A DNA stretch of 64,000 nt from Osmia lignaria lignaria. Taxonomy: Eukaryota > Arthropoda > Insecta > Hymenoptera > Megachilidae. The stretch is from positions 7,874,001-7,938,000 of the forward strand of contig NW_027478167.1 in the NCBI RefSeq assembly GCF_051020975.1, given 5' to 3'. How positions within the stretch are numbered: the stretch's first letter is position 1; the number at the start of each line of letters is the position of its first letter. Positions 11,029-24,550 of this stretch are shown here, piece by piece. A program made the translations under genes and the position numbers. The notes below the pieces were generated by a model. That model saw only the letters and a list, made by a program, of their open reading frames with translations, was not told the DNA's origin and ran no database searches.

Positions 11029-11672
11029 TTGCAGATTTATCTCAAGGGAAGGGGCCTGACGGACATATTTCGAGATATTTCTTCTTCTTGTTGTTCTTCT
11101 TCTGCACAGCTAAGCTGGAAGTGGCATTTGCGGCTCGCACTAGTGCAGAGTTATCTCAAAGAAAGGGGCCACGGTGTTTCTGTATCTCTATTATGTTGGT
11201 GCGGGTTCGGAACTTTTAAATATCTCGATATATCTCGAAAACTACGCTTCTGATCAAAAAATATCATAGAACATAAATTGTAGGAAACGTAATTCTCTAC
11301 AAAAAACGTCTCTGAACATTTTGCCATAGCTCGCTTCGTTTCCGAGATATTTGCAGATTCAGCTCAAAGGAACTGGCCTGACGGACATATTTCGAGATAT
11401 TTCTTCTTCTTGTTGTTCTTCCTCTGCACAGCTAAGCTGGAAGTGGCATTTGCAGCTCGCAATAGTGCAGAGTTATCTCAAAGAAAGGGGCCACGGTGTT
11501 TCTGTATCTCTATTATGTTGGTGCGGCTTCGGAACTTTTAAATATCTTGATATATCTCGAGAACTACGCATCTGATCAAAAAATATCATAGAACATAAAA
11601 AGTAGGACACTTAATTCTCTACAAAAAAGGTCTCTTAACATTTTGCCATAGCTCGCTTCGTTTCCGAGATAT

Positions 11673-11994
11673 GTGCAGATTTATCTCAAGGGAAGGGGCC
11701 TGACGGACATATTTCGAGATATTTCTTCTTCTTGTTGTTCTTCCTCTGCACAGCTAAGCTGGAAGTGGCATTTGCAGCTCGCAATAGTGCACAGTTATCT
11801 CAAAGAAAGGGGCCACGGTGTTTCTGTATCTCTATTATGTTGGTGCGGGTTCGGAACTTTTAAATATCTTGATATATCTCGAGAACTACGCATCTGATCA
11901 AAAAATATCATAGAACATAAATTGTAGGAAACATAATTCTCTATAAAAAACGTCTCTTAACATTTTGCCATAGCTCGCTTCGTTTCCGAGATAT
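11673..11994 (+). repeat. A/B hybrid monomer
   Basis: The 5' end is class A (GTGCAGATTTATCTCAAGGG). From TTCCTCTGCAC onward it is class B. The switch lies between about 11700 and 11751, an interval that contains the mirror tract. A private GTGCACAG change follows. Confidence 0.82.
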
Positions 11995-12316
11995 TTGCAG
12001 ATTCAGCTCAAAGGAACTGGCCTGACGGACATATTTCGAGATATTTCTTCTTCTTGTTGTTCTTCCTCTGCACAGCTAAGCTGGAAGTGGCATTTGCAGC
12101 TCGCAATAGTGCAGAGTTATCTCAAAGAAAGGGGCCACGGTGTTTCTGTATCTCTATTATGTTGGTGCGGGTTCGGAACTTTTAAATATCTTGATATATC
12201 TCGAGAACTACGCATCTGATCAAAAAATATCATAGAACATAAATTGTAGGAAACATAATTCTCTATAAAAAACGTCTCTTAACATTTTGCCATAGCTCGC
12301 TTCGTTTCCGAGATAT

Positions 12317-12639
12317 TTGCAGATTCAGCTCAAAGGAAGGGGCCTGACGGACATATTTCGAGATATTTCTTCTTCTTGTTGTTCTTCTTCTGCACAGCTA
12401 AGCTGGCAAGTGGCATTTGCAGCTCGCAATAGTGCAGAGTTATCTCAAAGAAAGGGGCCACGGTGTTTCTGTATCTCTATTATGTTGGTGCGGGTTCGGA
12501 ACTTTTAAATATCTTGATATATCTCGAGAACTACGCATCTGATCAAAAAATATCATAGAACATAAAAAGTAGGAAACTTAATTCTCTACAAAAAAGGTCT
12601 CTTAACATTTTGCCATAGCTCGCTTCGTTTCCGAGATAT
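12317..12639 (+). repeat. 323-bp monomer with 1-bp insertion
   Basis: An extra C at about 12407 gives GCTGGCAAGTGG instead of GCTGGAAGTGG. It is one of only two length variants in the window. The monomer is also a mosaic: CAGCTCAAAGGAAGGGG joins class B and A features, the pyrimidine tract is class A, and the 3' half is class B. Confidence 0.92.
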
Positions 12640-15507
12640 GTGCAGATTTATCTCAAGGGAAGGGGCCTGACGGACATATTTCGAGATATTTCTTCTTCTT
12701 GTTGTTCTTCTTCTGCACAGCTAAGCTGGAAGTGGCATTTGCGGCTCGCACTAGTGCAGAGTTATCTCAAAGAAAGGGGCCACGGTGTTTCTGTATCCCT
12801 ATTATGTTGGTGCGGCTTCGGAACTTTTAAATATCTCGATATATCTCGAAAACTACGCTTCTGATCAAAAAATATCATAGAACATAAATTGTAGGAAACA
12901 TAATTCTCTACAAAAAAGGTCTCTTAACATTTTGCCATAGCTCGCTTCGTTTCCGAGATATTTGCAGATTTATCTCAAGGGAAGGGGCCTGACGGACATA
13001 TTTCGAGATATTTCTTCTTCTTGTTGTTCTTCTTCTGCACAGCTAAGCTGGAAGTGGCATTTGCGGCTCGCACTAGTGCAGAGTTATCTCAAAGAAAGGG
13101 GCCACGGTGTTTCTGTATCTCTATTATGTTGGTGCGGCTTCGGAACTTTTAAATATCTCGATATATCTCGAAAACTACGCTTCTGATCAAAAAATATCAT
13201 AGAACATAAATTGTAGGAAACATAATTCTCTACAAAAAACGTCTCTTAACATTTTGCCAGAGCTCGCTTCGTTTCCGAGATATTTGCAGATTCAGCTCAA
13301 AGGAACTGGCCTGACGGACATATTTCGAGATATTTCTTCTTCTTGTTGTTCTTCCTCTGCACAGCTAAGCTGGAAGTGGCATTTGCAGCTCGCAATAGTG
13401 CAGAGTTATCTCAAAGAAAGGGGCCACGGTGTTTCTGTATCTCTATTATGTTGGTGCGGGTTCGGAACTTTTAAATATCTTGATATATCTCGAGAACTAC
13501 GCATCTGATCAAAAAATATCATAGAACATAAAAAGTAGGAAACTTAATTCTCTACAAAAAAGGTCTCTTAACATTTTGCCATAGCTCGCTTCGTTTCCGA
13601 GATATTTGCAGATTTATCTCAAGGGAAGGGGCCTGACGGACATATTTCGAGATATTTCTTCTTCTTGTTGTTCTTCTTCTGCACAGCTAAGCTGGAAGTG
13701 GCATTTGCGGCTCGCACTAGTGCAGAGTTATCTCAAAGAAAGGGGCCACGGTGTTTCTGTATCTCTATTATGTTGGTGCGGCTTCGGAACTTTTAAATAT
13801 CTCGATATATCTCGAAAACTACGCTTCTGATCAAAAAATATCATAGAACCTAAATTGTAGGAAACATAATTCTCTACAAAAAACGTCTCTTAACATTTTG
13901 CCAGAGCTCGCTTCGTTTCCGAGATATTTGCAGATTCAGCTCAAAGGAACTGGCCTGACGGACATATTTCGAGATATTTCTTCTTCTTGTTGTTCTTCCT
14001 CTGCACAGCTAAGCTGGAAGTGGCATTTGCAGCTCGCAATAGTGCAGAGTTATCTCAAAGAAAGGGGCCACGGTGTTTCTGTATCTCTATTATGTTGGTG
14101 CGGGTTCGGAACTTTTAAATATCTTGATATATCTCGAGAACTACGCATCTGATCAAAAAATATCATAGAACATAAAAAGTAGGAAACTTAATTCTCTACA
14201 AAAAAGGTCTCTTAACATTTTGCCATAGCTCGCTTCGTTTCCGAGATATGTGCAGATTTATCTCAAGGGAAGGGGCCTGACGGACATATTTCGAGATATT
14301 TCTTCTTCTTGTTGTTCTTCTTCTGCACAGCTAAGCTGGAAGTGGCATTTGCGGCTCGCACTAGTGCAGAGTTATCTCAAAGAAAGGGGCCACGGTGTTT
14401 CTGTATCCCTATTATGTTGGTGCGGCTTCGGAACTTTTAAATATCTCGATATATCTCGAAAACTACGCTTCTGATCAAAAAATATCATAGAACATAAATT
14501 GTAGGAAACATAATTCTCTACAAAAAAGGTCTCTTAACATTTTGCCATAGCTCGCTTCGTTTCCGAGATATTTGCAGATATATCTCAAGCGAAGGGGCCT
14601 GACGGACATATTTCGAGATATTTCTTCTTCTTGTTGTTCTTCTTCTGCACAGCTAAGCTGGAAGTGGCATTTGCGGCTCGCACTAGTGCAGAGTTATCTC
14701 AACGAAAGGGGCCACGGTGTTTCTGTATCCCTATTATGTTGGTGCGGCTTCGGAACTTTTAAATATCTCGATATATCTCGAAAACTACGCTTCTGATCAA
14801 AAAATATCATAGAACATAAATTGTAGGAAACATAATTCTCTATAAAAAACGTCTCTTAACATTTTGCCATAGCTCGCTTCGTTCCCGAGATATTTGCAGA
14901 TTCAGCTCAAAGGAACTGGCCTGACGGACATATTTCGAGATATTTCTTCTTCTTGTTGTTCTTCCTCTGCACGGCTAAGCTGGAAGTGGCATTTGCAGCT
15001 CGCAATAGTGCAGAGTTATCTCAAAGAAAGGGGCCACGGTGTTTCTGTATCTCTATTATGTTGGTGCGGGTTCGGAACTTTTAAATATCTTGATATATCT
15101 CGAGAACTACGCATCTGATCAAAAAATATCATAGAACATAAAAAGTAGGAAACTTAATTCTCTACAAAAAAGGTCTCTTAACATTTTGCCATAGCTCGCT
15201 TCGTTTCCGAGATATTTGCAGATTTATCTCAAGGGAAGGGGCCTGACGGACATATTTCGAGATATTTCTTCTTCTTGTTGTTCTTCTTCTGCACAGCTAA
15301 GCTGGAAGTGGCATTTGCGGCTCGCACTAGTGCAGAGTTATCTCAAAGAAAGGGGCCACGGTGTTTCTGTATCTCTATTATGTTGGTGCGGCTTCGGAAC
15401 TTTTAAATATCTCGATATATCTCGAAAACTACGCTTCTGATCAAAAAATATCATAGAACATAAATTGTAGGAAACATAATTCTCTACAAAAAACGTCTCT
15501 TAACATT

Positions 15508-16825
15508 TTGCCAGAGCTCGCTTCGTTTCCGAGATATTTGCAGATTCAGCTCAAAGGAACTGGCCTGACGGACATATTTCGAGATATTTCTTCTTCTTGT
15601 TGTTCTTCCTCTGCACAGCTAAGCTGGAAGTGGCATTTGCAGCTCGCAATAGTGCAGAGTTATCTCAAAGAAAGGGGCCACGGTGTTTCTGTATCTCTAT
15701 TATGTTGGTGCGGGTTCGGAACTTTTAAATATCTTGATATATCTCGAGAACTACGCATCTGATCAAAAAATATCATAGAACATAAAAAGTAGGAAACTTA
15801 ATTCTCTACAAAAAAGGTCTCTTAACATTTTGCGATAGCTCGCTTCGTTTCCGAGATATTTGCAGATTTATCTCAAGGGAAGGGGCCTGACGGACATATT
15901 TCGAGATATTTCTTCTTCTTGTTGTTCTTCTTCTGCACAGCTAAGCTGGAAGTGGCATTTGCGGCTCGCACTAGTGCAGAGTTATCTCAAAGAAAGGGGC
16001 CACGATGTTTCTGTATCTCTATTATGTTGGTGCGGCTTCGGAACTTTTAAATATCTCGATATATCTCGAAAACTACGCTTCTGATCAAAAAATATCATAG
16101 AACATAAATTGTACGAAACATAATTCTCTACAAAAAAGGTCTCGCAACATTTTGCCATAGCTGGCTTCGTTTCCGAGATATTTGCAGATATATCTCAAGG
16201 GAAGGGGCCTGACGGACATATTTCGAGATATTTCTTCTTCTTGTTATTCTTCTTCTGCACAGCTAAGCTGGAAGTGGCATTTACAGCTCGCAATAGTGCA
16301 GAGTTATCTCAAAGAAAGGGGCCACGGTGTTTCTGTATCCCTATTATGTTGGTGCGGCTTCGGAACTTTTAAATATCTCGATATATCTCGAAAACTACGC
16401 TTCTGATCAAAAAATATCATAGAACATAAATTGTAGGAAACATAATTCTCTATAAAAACCGTCTCTTAACATTTTGCCATAGCTCGCTTCGTTTCCGAGA
16501 TATTTGCAGATTCAGCTCAAAGGAACTGGCCTGACGGACATATTTCGAGATATTTCTTCTTCTTGTTGTTCTTCCTCTGCACAGCTAAGCTGGGAGTGGC
16601 ATTTGCAGCTCGCAATAGTGCAGAGTTATCTCAAAGAAAGGGGCCACGGTGTTTCTGTATCTCTATTATGTTGGTGCGGGTTCGGAACTTTTAAATATCT
16701 TGATATATCTCGAGAACTACGCATCTGATCAAAAAATATCATAGAACATAAAAAGTAGGAAACTTAATTCTCTACAAAAAAGGTCTCTTAACATTTTGCC
16801 ATAGCTCGCTTCGTTTCCGAGATAT
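15508..16825 (+). repeat. Four-monomer block, copy 1
   Basis: It contains a B copy with CCAGAGC, an A copy preceded by TTTTGCGATAGC, a hybrid preceded by GTACGAAAC and GTCTCGCAAC with TTGTTATTC in the tract, and a B copy with GCTGGGAGTGG. The same series lies at 21304-22618, offset 5796 bp (18 monomers), falling to 5793 after the 3-bp deletion in copy 2. The last two types also recur at 17148-17791. Confidence 0.85.
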
Positions 16826-17147
16826 TTGCAGATTTATCTCAAGGGAAGGGGCCTGACGGACATATTTCGAGATATTTCTTCTTCTTGTTGTTCTTCTTCT
16901 GCACAGCTAAGCTGGAAGTGGCATTTGCGGCTCGCACTAGTGCAGAGTTATCTCAAAGAAAGGGGCCACGGTGTTTCTGTATCCCTATTATGTTGGTGCG
17001 GCTTCGGAACTTTTAAATATCTCGATATATCTCGAAAACTACGCTTCTGATCAAAAAATATCATAGAACATAAATTGTAGGAAACATAATTCTCTACAAA
17101 AAAGGTCTCTTAACATTTTGCCATAGCTCGCTTCGTTTCCGAGATAT

Positions 17148-17791
17148 TTGCAGATATATCTCAAGCGAAGGGGCCTGACGGACATATTTCGAGATATTTC
17201 TTCTTCTTGTTATTCTTCTTCTGCACAGCTAAGCTGGAAGTGGCATTTACAGCTCGCAATAGTGCAGAGTTATCTCAAAGAAAGGGGCCACGGTGTTTCT
17301 GTATCCCTATTATGTTGGTGCGGCTTCGGAACTTTTAAATATCTCGATATATCTCGAAAACTACGCTTCTGATCAAAAAATATCATAGAACATAAATTGT
17401 AGGAAACATAATTCTCTATAAAAACCGTCTCTTAACATTTTGCCATAGCTCGCTTCGTTTCCGAGATATTTGCAGATTCAGCTCAAAGGAACTGGCCTGA
17501 CGGACATATTTCGAGATATTTCTTCTTCTTGTTGTTCTTCCTCTGCACAGCTAAGCTGGGAGTGGCATTTGCAGCTCGCAATAGTGCAGAGTTATCTCAA
17601 AGAAAGGGGCCACGGTGTTTCTGTATCTCTATTATGTTGGTGCGGGTTCGGAACTTTTAAATATCTTGATATATCTCGAGAACTACGCATCTGATCAAAA
17701 AATATCATAGAACATAAAAAGTAGGAAACTTAATTCTCTACAAAAAAGGTCTCTTAACATTTTGCCATAGCTCGCTTCGTTTCCGAGATAT
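17148..17791 (+). repeat. Two-monomer partial copy of the 15508 block
   Basis: The monomers with TTGTTATTC and then GCTGGGAGTGG repeat those at 16182-16825 one 966 bp step (3 monomers) to the right. The first monomer here has an A-prime start (CAAGCGAAGG) joined to the hybrid type, so its left junction lies within the monomer. Confidence 0.8.
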
Positions 17792-18113
17792 TTGCAGATT
17801 TATCTCAAGGGAAGGGGCCTGACGGACATATTTCGAGATATTTCTTCTTCTTGTTGTTCTTCTTCTGCACAGCTAAGCTGGAAGTGGCATTTGCGGCTCG
17901 CACTAGTGCAGAGTTATCTCAAAGAAAGGGGCCACGGTGTTTCTGTATCCCTATTATGTTGGTGCGGCTTCGGAACTTTTAAATATCTCGATATATCTCG
18001 AAAACTACGCTTCTGATCAAAAAATATCATAGAACATAAATTGTAGGAAACATAATTCTCTACAAAAAAGGTCTCTTAACATTTTGCCATAGCTCGCTTC
18101 GTTTCCGAGATAT

Positions 18114-19723
18114 TTGCAGATATATCTCAAGCGAAGGGGCCTGACGGACATATTTCGAGATATTTCTTCTTCTTGTTGTTCTTCTTCTGCACAGCTAAGC
18201 TGGAAGTGGCATTTGCGGCTCGCACTAGTGCAGAGTTATCTCAAAGAAAGGGGCCACGGTGTTTCTGTATCCCTATTATGTTGGTGCGGCTTCGGAACTT
18301 TTAAATATCTCGATATATCTCGAAAACTACGCTTCTGATCAAAAAATATCATAGAACATAAATTGTAGGAAACATAGTTCTCTATAAAAAACGTCTCTTA
18401 ACATTTTGCCATCGCTCGCTTCGTTTCCGAGATATTTGCAGATTCAGCTCAAAGGAACTGGCCTGACGGACATATTTCGAGATATTTCTTCTTCTAGTTG
18501 TTCTTCCTCTGCACAGCTAAGCTGGAAGTGGCATTTGCAGCTCGCAATAGTGCAGAGTTATCTCAAAGAAAGGGGCCACGGTGTTTCTGTATCTCTATTA
18601 TGTTGGTGCGGGTTCGGAACTTTTAAATATCTTGATATATCTCGAGAACTACGCATCTGATCAAAAAATATCATAGAACATAAAAAGTAGGAAACTTAAT
18701 TCTCTACAAAAAAGGTCTCTTAACATTTTGCCATAGCTCGCTTCGTTTCCGAGATATTTGCAGATTTATCTCAAGGGAAGGGGCCTGACGGACATATTTC
18801 GAGATATTTCTTCTTCTTGTTGTTCTTCTTCTGCACAGCTAAGCTGGAAGTGGCATTTGCGGCTCGCACTAGTGCAGAGTTATCTCAAAGAAAGGGGCCA
18901 CGGTGTTTCTGTATCTCTATTATGTTGGTGCGGCTTCGGAACTTTTAAATATCTCGATATATCTCGAAAACTACGCTTCTGATCAAAAAATATCATAGAA
19001 CATAAATTGTAGGAAACATAATTCTCTACAAAAAACGTCTCTTAACATTTTGCCAGAGCTCGCTTCGTTTCCGAGATATTTGCAGATTCAGCTCAAAGGA
19101 ACTGGCCTGACGGACATATTTCGAGATATTTCTTCTTCTTGTTGTTCTTCCTCTGCACAGCTAAGCTGGAAGTGGCATTTGCAGCTCGCAATAGTGCAGA
19201 GTTATCTCAAAGAAAGGGGCCACGGTGTTTCTGTATCTCTATTATGTTGGTGCGGGTTCGGAACTTTTAAATATCTTGATATATCTCGAGAACTACGCAT
19301 CTGATTAAAAAATATCATAGAACATAAATTGTAGGAAACATAATTCTCTATAAAAAACGTCTCTTAACATTTTGCCATAGCTCGCTTCGTTTCCGAGATA
19401 TTTGCAGATTCAGCTCAAAGGAACTGGCCTGACGGACATATTTCGAGATATTTCTTCTTCTTGTTGTTCTTCCTCTGCACAGCTAAGCTGGAAGTGGCAT
19501 TTGCAGCACGCAATAGTGCAGAGTTATCTCAAAGAAAGGGGCCACGGTGTTTCTGTATCTCTATTATGTTGGTGCGGGTTCGGAACTTTTAAATATCTTG
19601 ATATATCTCGAGAACTACGCATCTGATCAAAAAATATCATAGAACATAAATTGTAGGAAACATAATTCTCTATAAAAAACGTCTCTTAACATTTTGCCAT
19701 AGCTCGCTTCGTTTCCGAGATAT
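18114..19723 (+). repeat. Five-monomer block, copy 2
   Basis: Second copy of the block at 7165-8774, with the same CCATCGC and CCAGAGC markers in the second and fourth monomers. Private changes include TTCTAGTTG in the pyrimidine tract near 18494 and TGATTA near 19303. The next monomers differ (copy 1 is followed by class A, copy 2 by another B), marking the right limit. Confidence 0.82.
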
Positions 19724-21303
19724 TTGCAGATTCAGCTCAAAGGAACTGGCCTGACGGACATATTTCGAGATATTTCTTCTTCTTGTTGTTCTTCCTCTGC
19801 ACAGCTGAGCTGGAAGTGGCATTTGCAGCTCGCAATAGTGCAGAGTTATCTCAAAGAAAGGGGCCACGGTGTTTCTGTATCTCTATTATGTTGGTGCGGG
19901 TTCGGAACTTTTAAATATCTTGATATATCTCGAGAACTACGCATCTGATCAAAAAATATCATAGAACATAAAAAGTAGGAAACTTGATTCTCTACAAAAA
20001 AGGTCTCTTAACATTTTGCCATAGCTCGCTTCGTTTCCGAGATATTTGCAGATTTATCTCAAGGGAAGGGGCCTGACGGACATATTTCGAGATATTTCTT
20101 CTTCTTGTTGTTCTTCTTCTGCACAGTTAAGCTGGAAGTGGCATTTGCGGCTCGCACTAGTGCAGAGTTATCTCAAAGAAAGGGGCCACGGTGTTTCTGT
20201 ATCTCTATTATGTTGGTGCGGCTTCGGAACTTTTAAATATCTCGATATATCTCGAAAACTACGCTTCTGATCAAAAAATATCATAGAACATAAATTGTAG
20301 GAAACATAATTCTCTACAAAAAACGTCTCTTAACATTTTGCCAGAGCTCGCTTCGTTTCCGAGATATTTGCAGATTCAGCTCAAAGGAACTGGCCTGACG
20401 GACATATTTCGAGATATTTCTTCTTCTTGTTGTTCTTCCTCTGCACAGCTAAGCTGGAAGTGGCATTTGCAGCTCGCAATAGTGCAGAGTTATCTCAAAG
20501 AAAGGGGCCACGGTGTTTCTGTATCTCTATTATGTTGGTGCGGGTTCGGAACTTTTAAATATCTTGATATATCTCGAGAACTACGCATCTGATCAAAAAA
20601 CATCATAGAACATAAAAAGTAGGAAACTTAATTCTCTACAAAAAAGGTCTCTTAACATTTTGCCATAGCTCGCTTCGTTTCCGAGATATGTGCAGATTTA
20701 TCTCAAGGGAAGGGGCCTGACGGACATATTTCGAGATATTTCTTCTTCTTGTTGTTCTTCTTCTGCACAGCTAAGCTGGAAGTGGCATTTGCGGCTCGCA
20801 CTAGTGCAGAGTTATCTCAAAGAAAGGGGCCACGGTGTTTCTGTATCCCTATTATGTTGGTGCGGCTTCGGAACTTTTAAATATCTCGATATATCTCGAA
20901 AATTACGCTTCTGATCAAAAAATATCATAGAACATAAATTGTAGGAAACATAATTCTCTACAAAAAAGGTCTCTTAACATTTTGCCATAGCTCGCTTCGT
21001 TTCCGAGATATTTGCAGATATATCTCAAGCGAAGGGGCCTGACGGACATATTTCGAGATATTTCTTCTTCTTGTTGTTCTTCTTCTGCACAGCTAAGCTG
21101 GAAGTGGCATTTGCGGCTCGCACTAGTGCAGAGTTATCTCAAAGAAAGGGGCCACGGTGTTTCTGTATCCCTATTATGTTGGTGCGGCTTCGGAACTTTT
21201 AAATATCTCGATATATCTCGAAAACTACGCTTCTGATCAAAAAATATCATAGAACATAAATTGTAGGAAACATAATTCTCTACAAAAAACGTCTCTTAAC
21301 ATT

Positions 21304-22618
21304 TTGCCAGAGCTCGCTTCGTTTCCGAGATATTTGCAGATTCAGCTCAAAGGAACTGGCCTGACGGACATATTTCGAGATATTTCTTCTTCTTGTTGTT
21401 CTTCCTCTGCACAGCTAAGCTGGAAGTGGCATTTGCAGCTCGCAATAGTGCAGAGTTATCTCAAAGAAAGGGGCCACGGTGTTTCTGTATCTCTATTATG
21501 TTGGTGCGGGTTCGGAACTTTTAAATATCTTGATATATCTCGAGAACTACGCATCTGATCAAAAAATATCATAGAACATAAAAAGTAGGAAACTTAATTC
21601 TCTACAAAAAAGGTCTCTTAACATTTTGCGATAGCTCGCTTCGTTTCCGAGATATTTGCAGATTTATCTCAAGGGAAGGGGCCTGACGGACATATTTCGA
21701 GATATTTCTTCTTCTTGTTGTTCTTCTGCACAGCTAAGCTGGAAGTGGCATTTGCGGCTCGCACTAGTGCAGAGTTATCTCAAAGAAAGGGGCCACGGTG
21801 TTTCTGTATCTCTATTATGTTGGTGCGGCTTCGGAACTTTTAAATATCTCGATATATCTCGAAAACTACGCTTCTGATCAAAAAATATCATAGAACATAA
21901 ATTGTACGAAACATAATTCTCTACAAAAAAGGTCTCGCAACATTTTGCCATAGCTCGCTTCGTTTCCGAGATATTTGCAGATATATCTCATGGGAAGGGG
22001 CCTGACGGACATATTTCGAGATATTTCTTCTTCTTGTTATTCTTCTTCTGCACAGCTAAGCTGGAAGTGGCATTTACAGCTCGCAATAGTGCAGAGTTAT
22101 CTCAAAGAAAGGGGCCACGGTGTTTCTGTATCCCTATTATGTTGGTGCGGCTTCGGAACTTTTAAATATCTCGATATATCTCGAAAACTACGCTTCTGAT
22201 CAAAAAATATCATAGAACATAAATTGTAGGAAACATAATTCTCTATAAAAAACGTCTCTTAACATTTTGCCATAGCTCGCTTCGTTTCCGAGATATTTGC
22301 AGATTCAGCTCAAAGGAACTGGCCTGACGGACATATTTCGAGATATTTCTTCTTCTTGTTGTTCTTCCTCTGCACAGCTAAGCTGGGAGTGGCATTTGCA
22401 GCTCGCAATAGTGCAGAGTTATCTCAAAGAAAGGGGCCACGGTGTTTCTGTATCTCTATTATGTTGGTGCGGGTTCGGAACTTTTAAATATCTTGATATA
22501 TCTCGAGAACTACGCATCTGATCAAAAAATATCATAGAACATAAAAAGTAGGAAACTTAATTCTCTACAAAAAAGGTCTCTTAACATTTTGCCATAGCTC
22601 GCTTCGTTTCCGAGATAT
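21304..22618 (+). repeat. Four-monomer block, copy 2
   Basis: Second copy of 15508-16825, carrying the same GCGATAGC, GTACGAAAC, GTCTCGCAAC, TTGTTATTC and GCTGGGAGTGG markers. The second monomer has lost one TTC triplet. The third has a private CTCATGGGAAGG change. Confidence 0.85.
21656..21974 (+). repeat. 319-bp monomer with 3-bp deletion
   Basis: One TTC triplet is missing from the right arm of the pyrimidine tract near 21724. It is the second of only two length variants seen. Loss of a triplet within a triplet run suggests replication slippage, and it breaks the mirror symmetry in this copy. Confidence 0.92.
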
Positions 22619-22940
22619 TTGCAGATTTATCTCAAGGGAAGGGGCCTGACGGACATATTTCGAGATATTTCTTCTTCTTGTTGTTCTTCTTCTGCACAGC
22701 TAAGCTGGAAGTGGCATTTGCGGCTCGCACTAGTGCAGAGTTATCTCAAAGAAAGGGGCCACGGTGTTTCTGTATCTCTTTTATGTTGGTGCGGCTTCGG
22801 AACTTTTAAATATCTCGATATATCTCGAAAACTACGCTTCTGATCAAAAAATATCATAGAACATAAATTGTAGGAAACATAATTCTCTACAAAAAAGGTC
22901 TCTTAACATTTTGCCATAGCTCGCTTCGTTTCCGAGATAT

Positions 22941-24550
22941 TTGCAGATATATCTCAAGGGAAGGGGCCTGACGGACATATTTCGAGATATTTCTTCTTCT
23001 TGTTGTTCTTCTTCTGCACAGCTAAGCTGGAAGTGGCATTTGCGGCTCGCACTAGTGCAGAGTTATCTCAAAGAAAGGGGCCACGGTGTTTCTGCATCTC
23101 TATTATGTTGGTGCGGCTTCGGAACTTTTAAATATCTCGATATATCTCGAAAACTACGCTTCTGATCAAAAAATATCATACAACATAAATTGTAGGAAAC
23201 ATAATTCTCTACAAAAAAGGTCTCTTAACATTTTGCCATAGCTCGCTTCGTTTCCGAGATATTTGCAGATATATCTCAAGGGAAGGGGCCTGACGGACAT
23301 ATTTCGAGATATTTCTTCTTCTTGTTATTCTTCTTCTGCACAGCTAAGCTGGAAGTGGCATTTACAGCTCGCAATAGTGCAGAGTTATCTCAAAGAAAGG
23401 GGCCACGGTGTTTCTGTATCTCTATTATGTTGGTGCGGCTTCGGAACTTTTAAATATCTTGATATATCTCGAGAACTACGCATCTGATCAAAAAATATCA
23501 TACAAGATAAAAAGTACGAAACTTAATTCTCTACAAAAAAGGTCTCTTAACATTTTGCCATAGCTCGCTTCGTTTCCGAGATATTTGCAGATTTATCTCA
23601 AGGGAAGGGGCCTGACGGACATATTTCGAGATATTTCTTCTTCTTGTTGTTCTTCTTCTGCACAGCTAAGCTGGAAGTGGCATTTGCGGCTCGCACTAGT
23701 GCACAGTTATCTCAAAGAAAGGGGCCACGGTGTTTCTGTATCCCTATTATGTTGGTGCGGCTTCGGAACTTTTAAATATCTCGATATATCTCGAAAACTA
23801 CGCTTCTGATCCAAAAATATCATACAACATAAATTGTAGGAAACATAATTCTCTACAAAAAACGTCTCTTAACATTTTGCCATAGCTCGCTTCGTTTCCG
23901 AGATATTTGCAGATTCACCTCAAAGGAACTGGCCTGACGGACATATTTCGAGATATTTCTTCTTCTTGTTGTTCTTCCTCTGCACAGCTAAGCTGGAAGT
24001 GGCATTTGCAGCTCGCAATAGTGCAGAGTTATCTCAAAGAAAGGGGCCACGGTGTTTCTGTATCTCTATTATGTTGGTGCGGCTTCGGAACTTTTAAATA
24101 TCTCGACACATCTCGAAAACTACGCTTCTGATCAAAAAATATCATTGAACATAAATTGTAGGAAACATAATTCTCTACAAAAAACGTCTCTTAACATTTT
24201 GCCATAGCTCGCTTCGTTTCCGAGATATTTGCAGATTCAGCTCAAAGGAACTGGCCTGACGGACATATTTCGAGATATTTCTTCTTCTTGTTGTTCTTCC
24301 TCTGCACAGCTAAGCTGGAAGTGGCATTTGCAGCTCGCAATAGTGCAGAGTTATCTCAAAGAAAGGGGCCACGGTGTTTCTGTATCCCTATTATGTTGGT
24401 GCGGCTTCGGAACTTTTAAATATCTTGATATATCTCGAGAACTACGCATCTGATCAAAAAATATCATAGAAAATAAAAAGTAGGAAACTTAATTCTCTAC
24501 AAAAAAGGTCTCTTAACATTTTGCCATAGCTCGCTTCGTTTCCGAGATAT
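22941..24550 (+). repeat. Five-monomer higher-order unit, copy 1 (1610 bp)
   Basis: The five monomers carry distinct markers in order: TCTGCATCTC; TTGTTATTC followed by ACAAGATAAAAAGTACG; GTGCACAG with TGATCC; CACCTCAAAGG with CTCGACACATC; and a B type with TATCCCTATT ending in GAAAATAAAAAG. The same order and markers fill the next 1610 bp. The only differences I found by eye are at 23464 versus 25074 and at 24145 versus 25755. Confidence 0.92.

Larger units (their letters stand above)
1..22940 (+). repeat. Region 1: A/B monomer domain
   Basis: About 71 monomers of classes A, A-prime and B, mostly in A-A-B, A-A-prime-B and A-B runs without a fixed long period. Two variants are private to this region as far as I can see: TATAAAA in the linker before many B copies (first 994-1000, last 22244-22250; elsewhere CTACAAAA) and GCGGGTTCGG (first 1541, last about 22469). 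GTGCAG in place of TTGCAG at the phase point is also common here. Local sharing of variants points to homogenisation within the region. Confidence 0.88.
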
